Positions 1-8,480 of a stretch of 64,000 nt of DNA are shown piece by piece (position 1 is the first letter of the stretch; the number at the start of each line of letters is the position of its first letter). Source of the DNA: VXNE01 sp965203615 (GTDB lineage Bacteria > Pseudomonadota > Gammaproteobacteria > Pseudomonadales > Azotimanducaceae); NCBI GenBank assembly GCA_965203615.1, contig OZ241900.1:4092001-4156000 (forward strand), given 5' to 3'. The notes under the pieces were generated by a model. It was not told the DNA's origin and did not search any database. It saw only the letters and a program-made list of their open reading frames with translations. The translations under genes and the position numbers were made by a program.

Positions 1-391
1 TGAAGGCGCGGGCGCAGTAGTAGACCCCGAACCAGCAGATGTTGAACGTGCGCTCCCATTCCTCGCGGTCTTCGTCGACGAAGCTGCTGCCGCCGCCGAC
101 ACCGGCATTGTTGAACAGCAGATCGATATGGTCGGTGTCGTGCGTCGACTTGACTGCCTCGCGAAATGCCAGGACCTCATCCTCGACGGCCACGTCGCAC
201 CGGTGGGTGCTGACCGTGCAGCCCTGGGCGGCTTCGTGTTCGCATAGCCGCCGCGTTTCCCCGAGGTTGTCCTCGAGAATGTCGCAGGTGGCGACGCTGC
301 AGCCCTCGGCCACCAGTTGCCGGGCCAGCGCTCTCCCGATACCCGTTCCGCCACCGGTGATGACCGCGAGTTTTCCCGTGAACTCCCTCAT
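1..391 (-). CDS. SDR family oxidoreductase, N-terminal 130 residues (runs off window edge)
   Basis: This is an NAD(P)-dependent short-chain dehydrogenase/reductase whose C-terminal half lies outside the window. The translation begins MREFTGKLAVITGGGTGIG, giving the Rossmann TGGGTGIG motif at residues 12-19, an acidic residue (D37) at the end of beta-2 that favours NAD over NADP, and the NNAG motif near residue 93. The active-site Ser-Tyr-Lys is not visible because the gene is truncated at position 1. It is divergent from the aldo/keto reductase, with about 110 bp between the starts. The substrate cannot be inferred. Confidence 0.9.
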   Translation of the reverse strand, partial: MREFTGKLAVITGGGTGIGRALARQLVAEGCSVATCDILEDNLGETRRLCEHEAAQGCTVSTHRCDVAVEDEVLAFREAVKSTHDTDHIDLLFNNAGVGGGSSFVDEDREEWERTFNICWFGVYYCARAF

Positions 392-501
392 CCTGGCTCC
401 TGGCCGATGCTCCCTCCCGGAGTATAGGGCCGTGCCCGGCTTCGCGCTGAACCTTCGCAGCATCTCCTGCGGATGGACGCAACCGGGCCTGCGGGGAGAG
501 A

Positions 502-1545
502 ATGATGGATCGACGAGTCGTGGGAGAAAAACAAGTGCCTGTGGAAATGCGATTGCTGGGACGCACCGGCGTCAGGGTCAGCAACCTGTGTCTCGGGGCG
601 ATGACCTATGGACGCCGGACTGAAAGGAAGGACGCGTACGAGATGGTGGACCGGGCCATCGAACGCGGCGTCAACTTCATCGACACGGCCAACGCCTATG
701 GCCGGGGAGTGAGCGAGCAGGTCGTTGGCGAAGCGCTCGTGCGCAACGGCAAGCGCGACCGGATGGTGGTGGCGACGAAGTTTCACGGTGCGATGTCCGA
801 CGACGATCCCAACATGCAGGGCCTGTCCCGCAGGCACATCCTCGAGGCGTGCGACGCGAGCCTCAAGCGGTTGCAGACGGACTACATCGATCTCTACCAG
901 GTGCATCGCCCGCGTTCGGAAACGCCCATCGACGAGACCCTGCGCGCGCTGGACGACCTGATCCACGCCGGCAAGGTCCGTTACATCGGGACTTCCACGT
1001 TCGCCTCGTGGCAGTTCGTCGAAGCGTTGTGGGTGTCCGAGAAGTACAGCCTGAACCGATTCATCTGCGAGCAGATGCCGTACAACCTGCTCGACCGGCG
1101 GGTCGAGCGCGGACTGATACCGATGGCGCAGACTTACGGGGTGGCGACCATTCCCTGGGGCCCGTTGGCGGGAGGGATGCTGACGGGCAAGTACACGCGC
1201 GGCGAGGACCCGCCTGCGGGGACACGCTTCGCCGAGGAGCGCAACCAGGTGAGCCAGCGCTTCCACCAGGGGAACTTTGACGTGATCGACGGGTTGCAGT
1301 CGATCGCGGACGACCGGGGCGTGGCGCTCTCGCAGTTCGCGCTGGCGTGGGTGATGGCGCAGCCTGGCGTGACGAGCCCCATCATCGGGCCGCGCACGAT
1401 GGAGCAACTGGACGACAACCTGGACGCGGCCGATTACACGCTGACCGAAGAGGACTGCCGGGCGGTGGACGCGGTCATTCCTCCGGGCCGCATGGTTTCG
1501 CCGTACTACGAGGCCAACTTCGGGCCGCATCCGTATCGCCTGTGA
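502..1545 (+). CDS. aldo/keto reductase
   Basis: This NADPH-dependent aldo/keto reductase of 347 aa has the complete catalytic tetrad: Asp61 and Tyr66 (in FIDTANAYG), Lys93 (VVATKFHG) and His135 (LYQVHRP). The C-terminal SPIIGPRT stretch is the usual cofactor-binding segment. A GGGGAG ribosome-binding site at 493-498 fits the ATG at 502 or 505. An internal ATG at 547 (MRLLGRTGVRVS) is where many family members begin, so the first 15 residues may be dispensable or unreal. The length is typical of the YhdN/Tas-like branch. It leads a same-strand group with the acyl-CoA synthetase 61 bp downstream. The physiological aldehyde or ketone is unknown. Confidence 0.93.
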   Translation: MMDRRVVGEKQVPVEMRLLGRTGVRVSNLCLGAMTYGRRTERKDAYEMVDRAIERGVNFIDTANAYGRGVSEQVVGEALVRNGKRDRMVVATKFHGAMSDDDPNMQGLSRRHILEACDASLKRLQTDYIDLYQVHRPRSETPIDETLRALDDLIHAGKVRYIGTSTFASWQFVEALWVSEKYSLNRFICEQMPYNLLDRRVERGLIPMAQTYGVATIPWGPLAGGMLTGKYTRGEDPPAGTRFAEERNQVSQRFHQGNFDVIDGLQSIADDRGVALSQFALAWVMAQPGVTSPIIGPRTMEQLDDNLDAADYTLTEEDCRAVDAVIPPGRMVSPYYEANFGPHPYRL

Positions 1546-1606
1546 GTCTCAGGCGCCGCCTCGTGCGGACTCAACGGACGGCGAGACAGGATCGCACCCG
1601 GAAATC

Positions 1607-3091
1607 ATGAACGACAACGTCTATTCGCTGTTCGAGACGCGGTTTCGCGCGAACCAGGATGCCGCCTGCCTGTGGTTGCCGGATCGGAACGACTGGCGCT
1701 ATGGGGATCTCGATACCCAGGCATCACGCGCCGCGGGGGCGCTAGTGGACCTGGGTGTCCAGTCCGGGGACCGCGTCGTCACGCAGACGGAGAAAACGCC
1801 GGAAGCGCTCGCGCTCTATCTCGGCTGCCTCAAGCTCGGGGCCATATACGTGCCCCTCAATACCGCCTATACGGCGGCCGAATTGGAGTATTTCCTGACG
1901 GACGCGAAGCCGGCGCTGCTGGTCTGCGACCCGTCGGAACAGGTTGAGTCCACCGTCCCGATCGAAACCTTGGGCGCGGGCGGGCGCGGCACCTTCGCCG
2001 ACCGGATGGACGCGGCGCAGGGACTTGGATCGACGGTGTCGCGCACGTTGGACGACATCGCCGCCATCGTCTACACGTCCGGCACGACGGGCCGGCCCAA
2101 GGGTGCCATGCTGACCCACGGAAACCTCGCGAGCAACGCGCGGACGCTGTGCGACGCCTGGGGCTGGAGGTCCGACGACGTATTGCTGCACGCGCTGCCG
2201 ATCTTTCACGTGCATGGGTTGTTCGTCGCGCTGCACTGCGTATTCGTCGGCGGCGGTTCGATGGTCTTCCTGCCGCGATTCGACGCGGACTCCGTGATCG
2301 AGCACCTGCCGCGCTCGACGGTCATGATGGGTGTGCCGACGTTCTATACGAGGCTGCTCTCCCGCGACGACTTCACACGGTACGCTTGCCAGGCCATGCG
2401 CCTTTTCATTTCCGGCTCCGCGCCCCTGGCGGCGCAGACGTTCGCGGCTTTCGAGGCCCGGACGGGACATCGGATCCTGGAGCGCTACGGCATGTCCGAA
2501 ACGTTGATGAGCACGTCGAATCCCCTGGTCGGCGAGCGCATTGGAGGGACCGTGGGATTTGCCTTGCCCGGGGTGGAAGCACGCATCGCGGACGACGGTT
2601 GCGTGCAGGGCGAGGGGGAAATCGGGGGTATCGAAGTGCGCGGTCCGAATGTCTTTCGGGGCTACTGGGAAATGCCGGACAAGACCGCGGAGGAGTTCAG
2701 TAGCGACGGCTTCTTTCAAACCGGTGACCTGGGGGTGATGGACGGCGAGGGTCGCATCTCCATCGTCGGCCGCGCCAAGGACCTGATCATCTCGGGCGGC
2801 TACAACGTCTACCCAAAGGAAGTGGAGACGCTGATCGACGACATGCCGGAAGTGACGGAAAGTGCCGTGATCGGAGTGCCGCACCCGGACTTCGGCGAGG
2901 GGGTCGTTGCGGTGGTCGTGGCGCGGGACCGTCCGGTGGACATCGCGACGGTCGAGGCGGCCCTGAAGGACAGGCTCGCGCGGTTCAAGCAGCCAAAGCG
3001 CGTGATTTGCGTGGAAGACCTGCCCCGCAACGTCATGGGAAAGGTGCAGAAGAACGCATTGCGCGAGCGTTTTGCCAATCTGTTTGCGTAG
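1607..3091 (+). CDS. AMP-dependent acyl-CoA synthetase, malonyl-CoA synthetase (MatB)-like
   Basis: This 494-aa ANL-superfamily ligase forms an acyl-adenylate and then the CoA thioester. The P-loop-like A3 motif YTSGTTGRPKG is at residues 156-166. RYGMSET, the hinge region TGDLG...GRAKDLIISGGYNVYP, and the C-terminal catalytic Lys479 (NVMGKVQK) are all present. The stretch ERYGMSETLMSTSNP followed by GTVGFALPGVEARI closely resembles malonate-CoA ligases (MatB, about 500 aa), so malonate or methylmalonate is the most likely substrate. That assignment rests on recalled family motifs and not on an alignment. It sits on the same strand as the aldo/keto reductase and the serine hydrolase. Confidence 0.85.
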   Translation: MNDNVYSLFETRFRANQDAACLWLPDRNDWRYGDLDTQASRAAGALVDLGVQSGDRVVTQTEKTPEALALYLGCLKLGAIYVPLNTAYTAAELEYFLTDAKPALLVCDPSEQVESTVPIETLGAGGRGTFADRMDAAQGLGSTVSRTLDDIAAIVYTSGTTGRPKGAMLTHGNLASNARTLCDAWGWRSDDVLLHALPIFHVHGLFVALHCVFVGGGSMVFLPRFDADSVIEHLPRSTVMMGVPTFYTRLLSRDDFTRYACQAMRLFISGSAPLAAQTFAAFEARTGHRILERYGMSETLMSTSNPLVGERIGGTVGFALPGVEARIADDGCVQGEGEIGGIEVRGPNVFRGYWEMPDKTAEEFSSDGFFQTGDLGVMDGEGRISIVGRAKDLIISGGYNVYPKEVETLIDDMPEVTESAVIGVPHPDFGEGVVAVVVARDRPVDIATVEAALKDRLARFKQPKRVICVEDLPRNVMGKVQKNALRERFANLFA

Positions 3092-3192
3092 AATGCACCC
3101 GTTGCGGCCTGCGGGCTGCCGGGCCAAAAAAGTACCGAAACCAACGTGCTGCGGGAACGCCGCGGCAGGTCATCCCCTGCGAAGGAGAATCC

Positions 3193-4479
3193 ATGAAAAG
3201 TACCGCGACGTGCGCCATTGCCATGTTCCTTGCAACATCCGCTGGCGCCGGCGAGATACCCGTTGCACAGCCCGAGAGCGTTGGCATGTCCGGCGAGGGA
3301 CTGGAGCGACTCACGGCAGCGACACAGGAATTCGTCGATGAAGGCAAGTTTGCCGGCGTGCTGACGATGGTCGCGCGCGAAGGCAGGATCGTGCACGTGT
3401 CCACCGTCGGCCGGCGTGGCGTGAACGATGACCGGCCGCTCCCCGAAGATGCGCTGTTCCGCATCTATTCCATGTCGAAGCCGATCACGGCGGTCGCCGC
3501 AATGATGCTGTACGAGGAAGATGCCTTCGAACTGGACGATCCCGTCGCGAAGTTCCTGCCCGAACTCAAAGCGCTCGAACTGCTCGGCGAGGATGGGGAG
3601 CGCGTCCCTGTCGGGAATACCATGACCATGCGGCATCTCCTGACGCATACGGCGGGATTCTCCTACGGCTTCGATTCGAGCGATCCGGTGGACGGGCTCT
3701 ACAATGAGGTCAAACCTTTCCGTGCCGCCGACCTGGATGGCTTCATCGAGCGCCTGGCGACGCTGCCGCTCAAATACGAGCCGGGCGCAAGGTGGCATTA
3801 CAGCGTGGCGTCGGACGTGGTCGGCGCTGCGGTGGCGCGCATCAGCGGCCAGACGTTCGATGTCTTCCTGCGCGAGCGCCTGTTTCGCCCGCTCGACATG
3901 CGCGACACGTTCTTCAACGTCCCCGAGGACAAGATGTCCCGGCTGTTGCCCAACCATGCCTGGGACAGGGAGGAGGGCAAACTTGCTGCGTTCGACCTCG
4001 ATTGGATGGGGAAGGGTAGGCCGGGAACGATGTATTCAGGGGGCGGCGGGCTCATTTCGACTGCCCGCGACTACATGCGGTTTGCCGAGATGCTCCGCAA
4101 TGGAGGCGAACTGGACGGGGTCCGCATCCTGCGTCCGGAGACCGTCGACCTGATGATTGAGAACCACCTGCCCGACGCACTCTCCGGCGGGGGACGGGGC
4201 GAACGGCCGCTTGATGAGGACGACAAGGGCAAGGACAGCTTCCGTGGCTTCGGTTTCGGCCTTGGCTTCGGCCTGGTCACCGAACTCCGGGATGACGGCG
4301 TGGGATCCGTCGGCGAATATTCCTGGGGCGGCGCTGCCGGCACCGTGTTCTGGATCGATCCCGTGGAGGAGATCATCGTCGTCGGAATGATCCAACTCAT
4401 GCGATCGCCCTGGCCGCTGCGTGAGAGGCTCAAGGTGTTGACCTACGAGGCGATCACGGAGCGGGCGGCTTCCGGGTAG
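3193..4479 (+). CDS. secreted serine hydrolase, beta-lactamase class C-like
   Basis: This 428-aa protein of the serine beta-lactamase / penicillin-binding superfamily (esterase EstB / class C fold) starts with a Sec signal peptide (cleavage likely near AGAGE, residues 17-21), so it is probably periplasmic. The nucleophile motif S-x-x-K is SMSK at residues 93-96, and the second motif Tyr-x-Ser is in WHYSVASD. The ATG at 3193 is chosen because an AAGGAGA ribosome-binding site lies 5-6 nt upstream and the signal peptide follows directly. The open frame extends further upstream, but only into the preceding gene. Family members are esterases, peptidases or lactamases; the substrate is unknown. Confidence 0.9.
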   Translation: MKSTATCAIAMFLATSAGAGEIPVAQPESVGMSGEGLERLTAATQEFVDEGKFAGVLTMVAREGRIVHVSTVGRRGVNDDRPLPEDALFRIYSMSKPITAVAAMMLYEEDAFELDDPVAKFLPELKALELLGEDGERVPVGNTMTMRHLLTHTAGFSYGFDSSDPVDGLYNEVKPFRAADLDGFIERLATLPLKYEPGARWHYSVASDVVGAAVARISGQTFDVFLRERLFRPLDMRDTFFNVPEDKMSRLLPNHAWDREEGKLAAFDLDWMGKGRPGTMYSGGGGLISTARDYMRFAEMLRNGGELDGVRILRPETVDLMIENHLPDALSGGGRGERPLDEDDKGKDSFRGFGFGLGFGLVTELRDDGVGSVGEYSWGGAAGTVFWIDPVEEIIVVGMIQLMRSPWPLRERLKVLTYEAITERAASG

Positions 4480-4489
4480 CGACCGTCTA

Positions 4490-5614
4490 CTAACCCCAGT
4501 TCGGCATGACCTTGCGCGCGAACAGGTCGAGGGAGTCATGAATCTGCTCCGGCGTGTGAATGCCCGCCGGGATCAGGAGGAAGGCCTCGTCGATGGGGAC
4601 CGCGCGCGAGATCCGCTCGATGCGCTTGTTGAGCGTGTCGGGAGAGCCCACCAGGAGTTCGGGCACGCCCTGTCCGAAAGGCGTCGCCCAGGTATCCCAG
4701 AACCACTGCATGTCTTCGAACTGTGCCTGCGCCTCGGCGTCGGTTTCGGCGCAGATCATGATGCCGCCCCAGCAGGCTTCCTGGCCCGGCGAGACATCGT
4801 GTCCGTAGGCCGCGGCCTCTTCGCGCCACTCGCGCCAGAGTAGCTGCAGGAATTCCGTGTTGCCGGAAAGCACGATCGGCCGGCCCTTGTACCTTGCCCA
4901 GAACTTCGCCGTGCGCAGACTCGCCGAGAAGCCGCCGTAGAGCGGTATTTCCTCCTGCAGGGGCCTCGGCGCGATGCCGATCTCGTCGACGCGCATGTCG
5001 GCGTCCACGCCGCGGCCGAACCGGCTGTACACGGGATGGGGATGCGGGTTGACGAAATCCGTCGGCGGGAAGGTCCAGAACTCGCCTTCGTGAGAGAACG
5101 TCTCATTGGCCAGCGCCTTCGTCACCACTTCGACGAACTCGGTGAAATAGCGCCGGTTGAGGTCGTCGTCCGGCGTGTCTTTCGTCCACGGACCTACTGC
5201 CTTCAGTTCGGGCCGGACCTTGAAGTTCTCCACCCAGCGCGCCTGGTAGCCGCGCACGAGGCCGATTCCCAGGCGACCGCCGAGCATGTGGTCCATGGTG
5301 GCGATCTTCTCGGCGGTGGCGAGGGGATTGTTCGCGGTGGACACGAAGCCGCAGGTGACGATCCGCATGGTCTCGGTGTGCTGTCCGAGCCACATCGCCA
5401 TGAGGGCGGGGTCGTTGGCGATCTCGAAACCCTCGATCTGCAAGTGGTGCTCGGGGTGCCCGAAGCCGAAGTAGCCCCGGGCTTCCGCGAACCGCGCATA
5501 GTCGCCGAGTTCCGCGAGCATGCGTCGATAGAGCACCGGGTTCTTTCCCGCCATGCCGGCTTCGAGTTCGTGGCGGCGTCCCACCGTGCAATAGACGAAG
5601 AGACCGAATTTCAT
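4490..5614 (-). CDS. LLM class flavin-dependent oxidoreductase
   Basis: This is a luciferase-like monooxygenase of 374 aa (TIM barrel, FMNH2- or F420-dependent). The start chosen is MKFGLFVYC, the standard first beta-strand of the family; the open frame continues 34 codons upstream without sense. Visible motifs include GHPEHHLQIEGF around residue 60, the flavin-binding region GRLGIGLVRGY, and HPHPVYSRFGRG. The convergent serine hydrolase ends 10 bp away. The upstream side shares a 130-bp intergenic region with the Doc toxin-antitoxin pair. The substrate is unknown. Confidence 0.88.
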   Translation of the reverse strand: MKFGLFVYCTVGRRHELEAGMAGKNPVLYRRMLAELGDYARFAEARGYFGFGHPEHHLQIEGFEIANDPALMAMWLGQHTETMRIVTCGFVSTANNPLATAEKIATMDHMLGGRLGIGLVRGYQARWVENFKVRPELKAVGPWTKDTPDDDLNRRYFTEFVEVVTKALANETFSHEGEFWTFPPTDFVNPHPHPVYSRFGRGVDADMRVDEIGIAPRPLQEEIPLYGGFSASLRTAKFWARYKGRPIVLSGNTEFLQLLWREWREEAAAYGHDVSPGQEACWGGIMICAETDAEAQAQFEDMQWFWDTWATPFGQGVPELLVGSPDTLNKRIERISRAVPIDEAFLLIPAGIHTPEQIHDSLDLFARKVMPNWG

Positions 5615-5709
5615 TCGTTGGCCTGGGCGAGGTTTCGGGCAGACTACCATGGCGCGTCGTCTCCAAGCCCGTTCATTCCTGCGCATAACCGCATTGCGGA
5701 TCGAGTGTC

Positions 5710-5737
5710 TTGACATATCTTGACACGTCCATATAGT
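5710..5737 (+). promoter_or_regulatory. sigma70-type promoter with repeated TCTTGACA boxes for the toxin-antitoxin operon
   Basis: TTGACA (5710-5715), a 16-bp spacer and TATAGT (5732-5737) form a near-consensus promoter. A second TTGACA sits at 5720-5725, so the 10-mer TCTTGACAyn occurs twice in direct repeat, and TGTC-tt-GACA is also an inverted repeat. The predicted transcription start lies only 1-4 nt before the antitoxin ATG at 5746, so the mRNA may be nearly leaderless. The repeats are a good candidate operator for antitoxin autoregulation; that role is inferred. Confidence 0.65.
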
Positions 5738-5745
5738 CTCGGGCG

Positions 5746-5958
5746 ATGGCTACGATCAAGATCAGTTCGAAAGTAGAGCAATCCGAGTGGCGTGCGTTGC
5801 AGGAACTTGCCCGAGAGTCGCATCAGACCATCTCTGGCCTGTTGACCGAGGCGATTGGCGACTATGTTCGCAGGCGTCGCTTGCGTCCGCTCGTGTTGGA
5901 CCATCTGGAAGCATCGATGGCCGAGAACGAGGAATTGGGCCGGCGCCTTGCAGAGTGA
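5746..5958 (+). CDS. antitoxin of Doc-type toxin-antitoxin pair, ribbon-helix-helix-like
   Basis: This small 70-aa protein begins MATIKISSKVEQSEWRAL, a beta-strand followed by helices typical of ribbon-helix-helix DNA-binding antitoxins. The C-terminal half (VLDHLEASMAENEELG) is a charged helix that would thread into the toxin. It overlaps the Doc toxin frame by about 11 nt, so the two are translationally coupled. It is transcribed from a strong promoter containing repeated boxes. Function is inferred from position and fold-like pattern. Confidence 0.8.
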   Translation: MATIKISSKVEQSEWRALQELARESHQTISGLLTEAIGDYVRRRRLRPLVLDHLEASMAENEELGRRLAE

Positions 5959-6334
5959 AGCCGTCCAGTTCCTCTCGGTGGACGAGGCCATCGCCATTCA
6001 TGATCAACTCATCGAGCGATTCGGCGGAGCGTCGGGGATTCGAGACCAGGGGCTGCTCGAAAGCGCCCTGTACCGGCCCCAAACCGGTTACTACGGTGAT
6101 TTGGCGGAGATGGCTGCCGCTCTGTTCCAATCCTTGCTGCTGAACCACGCGTTCGTGGATGGCAACAAGCGGGCGGCCTTCTTCGTGACGGATATATTCC
6201 TGCGGCTCAACGGCTGGAAATTCTCGGTCGATGCAGCATCGGCCTACACCTTCATCGTGGGTATGCTGGAAGCTGGCGACGCTGATCTGGACACAATACT
6301 GTCGTGGGTCAAGGAGTCGCTTGCCAGGACCTGA
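5948..6334 (+). CDS. Doc (death on curing) / Fic-family toxin
   Basis: This is a Doc-type kinase-like toxin. The Fic signature HAFVDGNKRAA matches HxFx(D/E)GN(K/R)xxx, and the N-terminal segment FLSVDEAIAIHDQLIERFGG is the usual Doc beginning. Known Doc proteins inactivate elongation factor Tu by phosphorylation. No ATG is suitably placed. The TTG at 5948, overlapping the antitoxin stop, gives 128 aa, which matches the family length. An upstream in-frame ATG at 5855 would add 31 residues read entirely inside the antitoxin gene and is judged unlikely. Immediately upstream is the RHH antitoxin. Confidence 0.87.
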   Translation: MQSEAVQFLSVDEAIAIHDQLIERFGGASGIRDQGLLESALYRPQTGYYGDLAEMAAALFQSLLLNHAFVDGNKRAAFFVTDIFLRLNGWKFSVDAASAYTFIVGMLEAGDADLDTILSWVKESLART

Positions 6335-6417
6335 TGTCGATAGCGCGGCCCTGAGCGTCTACCCAGCCTCGGGCGATGTTTCGAGGGGTCGAGCCATGGC
6401 GTGTACACTCCCAACGC

Positions 6418-7266
6418 ATGGACGACCAATGCCTGAACTACCGGCTGACCGACGAAGAGCGCAGGTGCTTTGACGAACAGGGGTATTTCATCGCGAGAGG
6501 CGTGCTGCCGCCGGAGACCCTCGCAAGGGTTGCCGAAGCCGCTGACAGGCTTTACGTCGAGTACCGGCCCAGGTACGGCCTGAATCCGCACGAACGGTTG
6601 AACCACCTGGACTGCATCGGGTTCGACGAAGCGTTCCTGGAACTCATCGACTGGCCGCGTACGATCGCGAAGGTCATCGACATTCTCGGCTGGCACATCC
6701 AGCTCTACCACAGCCATCTCATCATTACTCCGCCTCCGCCCGAGAATCAGCCGAGGCAGACCGGTCGACTGGGCTGGCACCAGGACAGCGGCCGGCTGAA
6801 CATCGACTTCGAGACCGACCCGCGCCCGCGGGTGTCGCTCAAGGTGGCCTTCGTGCTCACCGACGTCGAGACGCCGGACCGGGGCAGCACCCACGTCATT
6901 CCGGGGAGTCACCGGTTCAACACGATGGATTTCCCGGCGGACAACGCGGAGCATCCCGACGCGACGCCCGTGCATGCGCGTGCCGGCGATGCGGTGTTCT
7001 TCGACCGGCGCCTGTGGCACGCGTCCGGCCGCAACGTATCGGGGTTCACGCGCAAGATACTGTTCTTTGGCTATAGCTATCGCTGGCTGCGCCCGCGCGA
7101 TGACATGACCGTGGACCACTACCTTGAGGATGCGGACCCGATCCGTCGCCAGTTGCTCGGCGCGAGCCCCACGGGAGGTATGGGTTATACCTCGCCGACT
7201 GACGAGGACGTGCCGCTAAAGGGATGGCTCCAAGCGCACTTGGGTGAGAGCGCGGTGACTCCCTGA
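6418..7266 (+). CDS. phytanoyl-CoA dioxygenase (PhyH) family protein
   Basis: This 282-aa Fe(II)/2-oxoglutarate dioxygenase has its facial triad visible as H121-x-D123 (GWHQDSG) and H201 (RLWHASG), with a 2-oxoglutarate-binding arginine downstream (R205 or later). GSTHVIPGSHR is the typical double-stranded beta-helix segment before the distal His. The ATG at 6418 is preferred because it places the TDEERRCFDEQGYFIARGVL start at the normal distance. An earlier ATG at 6376 adds 14 residues. The end lies 11 bp from the convergent luciferase-like gene. Family members hydroxylate diverse small molecules, so no substrate is proposed. Confidence 0.9.
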   Translation: MDDQCLNYRLTDEERRCFDEQGYFIARGVLPPETLARVAEAADRLYVEYRPRYGLNPHERLNHLDCIGFDEAFLELIDWPRTIAKVIDILGWHIQLYHSHLIITPPPPENQPRQTGRLGWHQDSGRLNIDFETDPRPRVSLKVAFVLTDVETPDRGSTHVIPGSHRFNTMDFPADNAEHPDATPVHARAGDAVFFDRRLWHASGRNVSGFTRKILFFGYSYRWLRPRDDMTVDHYLEDADPIRRQLLGASPTGGMGYTSPTDEDVPLKGWLQAHLGESAVTP

Positions 7267-7277
7267 ACGACCCTTGT

Positions 7278-8192
7278 TCAGTCCGTCTCCCTGCGAATGG
7301 CCTCGTGCAGCTTACCAAGGACGTCGAGGATCGCTTCCACGCTGCGGGCCCCTGACTGGAAAATCGCCGTGGCGTTCAGCGCTCCCCACTCGAAGCCCAT
7401 TTCCAGCGCGTCGACGGCGCGCGAGACGACCCGGTCCGTGTCGGAATAGAAACGCTTGCCGCCCTCGTCTCTGGGCGGTGGCGCGAGCATCTGCTGGTAG
7501 CCGATAGTGTCCGGGTCGCGGCCCGCGGCCTCCGCGTAGGCGGCGATCTTGTTCTTGCACTTGTCGGCCACGGCTCGATCAGGAATCGCCATGGCAAGCC
7601 ATCCGTCGCCAAGTTCTCCCACCCGTCGCAGGGCGGCTTCCGAAACGCCGCCGATCCAGACGGGCAAGTCGCCGCCCTGGGGCGGTTTGGGTTCCATCGC
7701 CATGGCCGTGGACGTGTAGTAGTCGCCGGAAATGTCCACCTGTTCATCGCGCCAATAGGCGCGCATCACCCGGATTGCTTCGTCCATCCGCTTGCCGCGA
7801 TTGCGGAAGGATTCTTCCAGCGCATCGTACTCGGATTCCTGCCAGCCGACGCCGACGCCGAGACGTACGCGGCCGCCGGAGAGCGTATCGAGAGTCGCGA
7901 CCTGTTTCGCCACCAGGACCGGCTGGCGTTGCGGCAGGACCAGCACCTCGGTGCCGAGGCCGATGCGGGACGTAGCCGACGCGACGAAGCTCAAGGTCAT
8001 GAGCGCTTCCATGACGGGCATCTTCGGGGGATAGATCGGCGCGGCGCGCTCGGGGGTGGGAAAACCCATGATGACGTGATCGAACGTGTCGAGTTGATCG
8101 AACCCGATTTCCTCGATGCCGCGGGCCAGTCTGATAATGCCGTCGCCGCCTTCCCGGTAGGCGACGCTCGGAAACTCGACCGCGAGCTTCAT
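7278..8192 (-). CDS. LLM class F420-dependent-type oxidoreductase
   Basis: This 304-aa luciferase-like TIM-barrel protein resembles the actinobacterial-type F420 subfamily. Motifs include GFDQLDTFDHV, SRIGLGTEVLVLPQR, the flavin-site LSGGRVRLGVGVGWQESEYDAL at about residues 104-125, and DLPVWIGG. A CGGAG ribosome-binding site lies about 8 nt before the ATG. Upstream is an AT-rich, palindromic stretch (8213-8266) that looks like an operator over the promoter, suggesting dedicated regulation. Whether the cofactor is FMN or F420 cannot be decided here. Confidence 0.88.
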   Translation of the reverse strand: MKLAVEFPSVAYREGGDGIIRLARGIEEIGFDQLDTFDHVIMGFPTPERAAPIYPPKMPVMEALMTLSFVASATSRIGLGTEVLVLPQRQPVLVAKQVATLDTLSGGRVRLGVGVGWQESEYDALEESFRNRGKRMDEAIRVMRAYWRDEQVDISGDYYTSTAMAMEPKPPQGGDLPVWIGGVSEAALRRVGELGDGWLAMAIPDRAVADKCKNKIAAYAEAAGRDPDTIGYQQMLAPPPRDEGGKRFYSDTDRVVSRAVDALEMGFEWGALNATAIFQSGARSVEAILDVLGKLHEAIRRETD

Positions 8193-8212
8193 GTTGGTAC
8201 TCCGTGGAATTC

Positions 8213-8266
8213 GATAACCAATGATAAAACAATTAGTTATCGTAGTTTTGTGGATTGGATAACAAG
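8213..8266 (-). promoter_or_regulatory. operator-like imperfect palindrome upstream of the luciferase-like gene
   Basis: GATAACCAAT (8213-8222) and its inverted partner ATTAGTTATC (8232-8241) form an imperfect 29-bp palindrome. A third related half-site, GATAACAAG, lies at 8258-8266. The stretch is AT-rich against a GC-rich background. On the minus strand TTGTTA (8264-8259) and a GATAAC -10-like box are spaced about 18 bp, so the palindrome covers the putative -10 and start region of the gene at 8192. This pattern suits a TetR/MarR-type repressor; no such regulator is encoded in the window. Confidence 0.5.
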
Positions 8267-8320
8267 TGGATACGACACATGCTCCCCTGCGCTGGGATCA
8301 TCAACGCTCGGAGATCGCCG

Positions 8321-8357
8321 CAAAAAGAACCCGCCCGCGTAAGGCATGCGGGGCGGG
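8321..8357 (-). terminator. Rho-independent terminator
   Basis: The minus strand reads CCCGCCCCGC, an 8-nt loop region, then GCGGGCGGG followed by TTCTTTTT. The stem is 9 bp with one bulged base and the T-tract is immediate. It ends the small transcript and possibly the S41 peptidase operon. Confidence 0.75.
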
Positions 8358-8444
8358 AAGGGGGTTATCGATTTGGCGGGAACGTCCGCGGTCCTTCGCG
8401 GTCAGTGACCGGTAACGCGACACATCGGGCGTCCCCGCCCCGAT

Positions 8445-8480
8445 TTAGGAGCTAATACACTCCCCAACCGTAGATTTCAC
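8445..8480 (-). CDS. 11-residue mini-ORF with perfect Shine-Dalgarno
   Basis: AAAGGAGGTGATCT at 8494-8481 is complementary to the 3' end of 16S rRNA over its whole length. It is placed with ideal 6-nt spacing before GTG at 8480. The frame GTG..TAA encodes M/V-K-S-T-V-G-E-C-I-S-S and then stops at 8445-8447. The last codons overlap a GGAG/CTCC hairpin. A Shine-Dalgarno this strong before so short a frame suggests a leader peptide or a small functional peptide. I do not recognise the peptide and function is unknown. Confidence 0.4.
   Translation of the reverse strand: MKSTVGECISS

Noticed and set aside
388..1530. Long minus-strand open frame opposite the aldo/keto reductase
   Set aside because: Its composition is Arg/His/Val rich without domains; the plus-strand gene has the complete catalytic tetrad.
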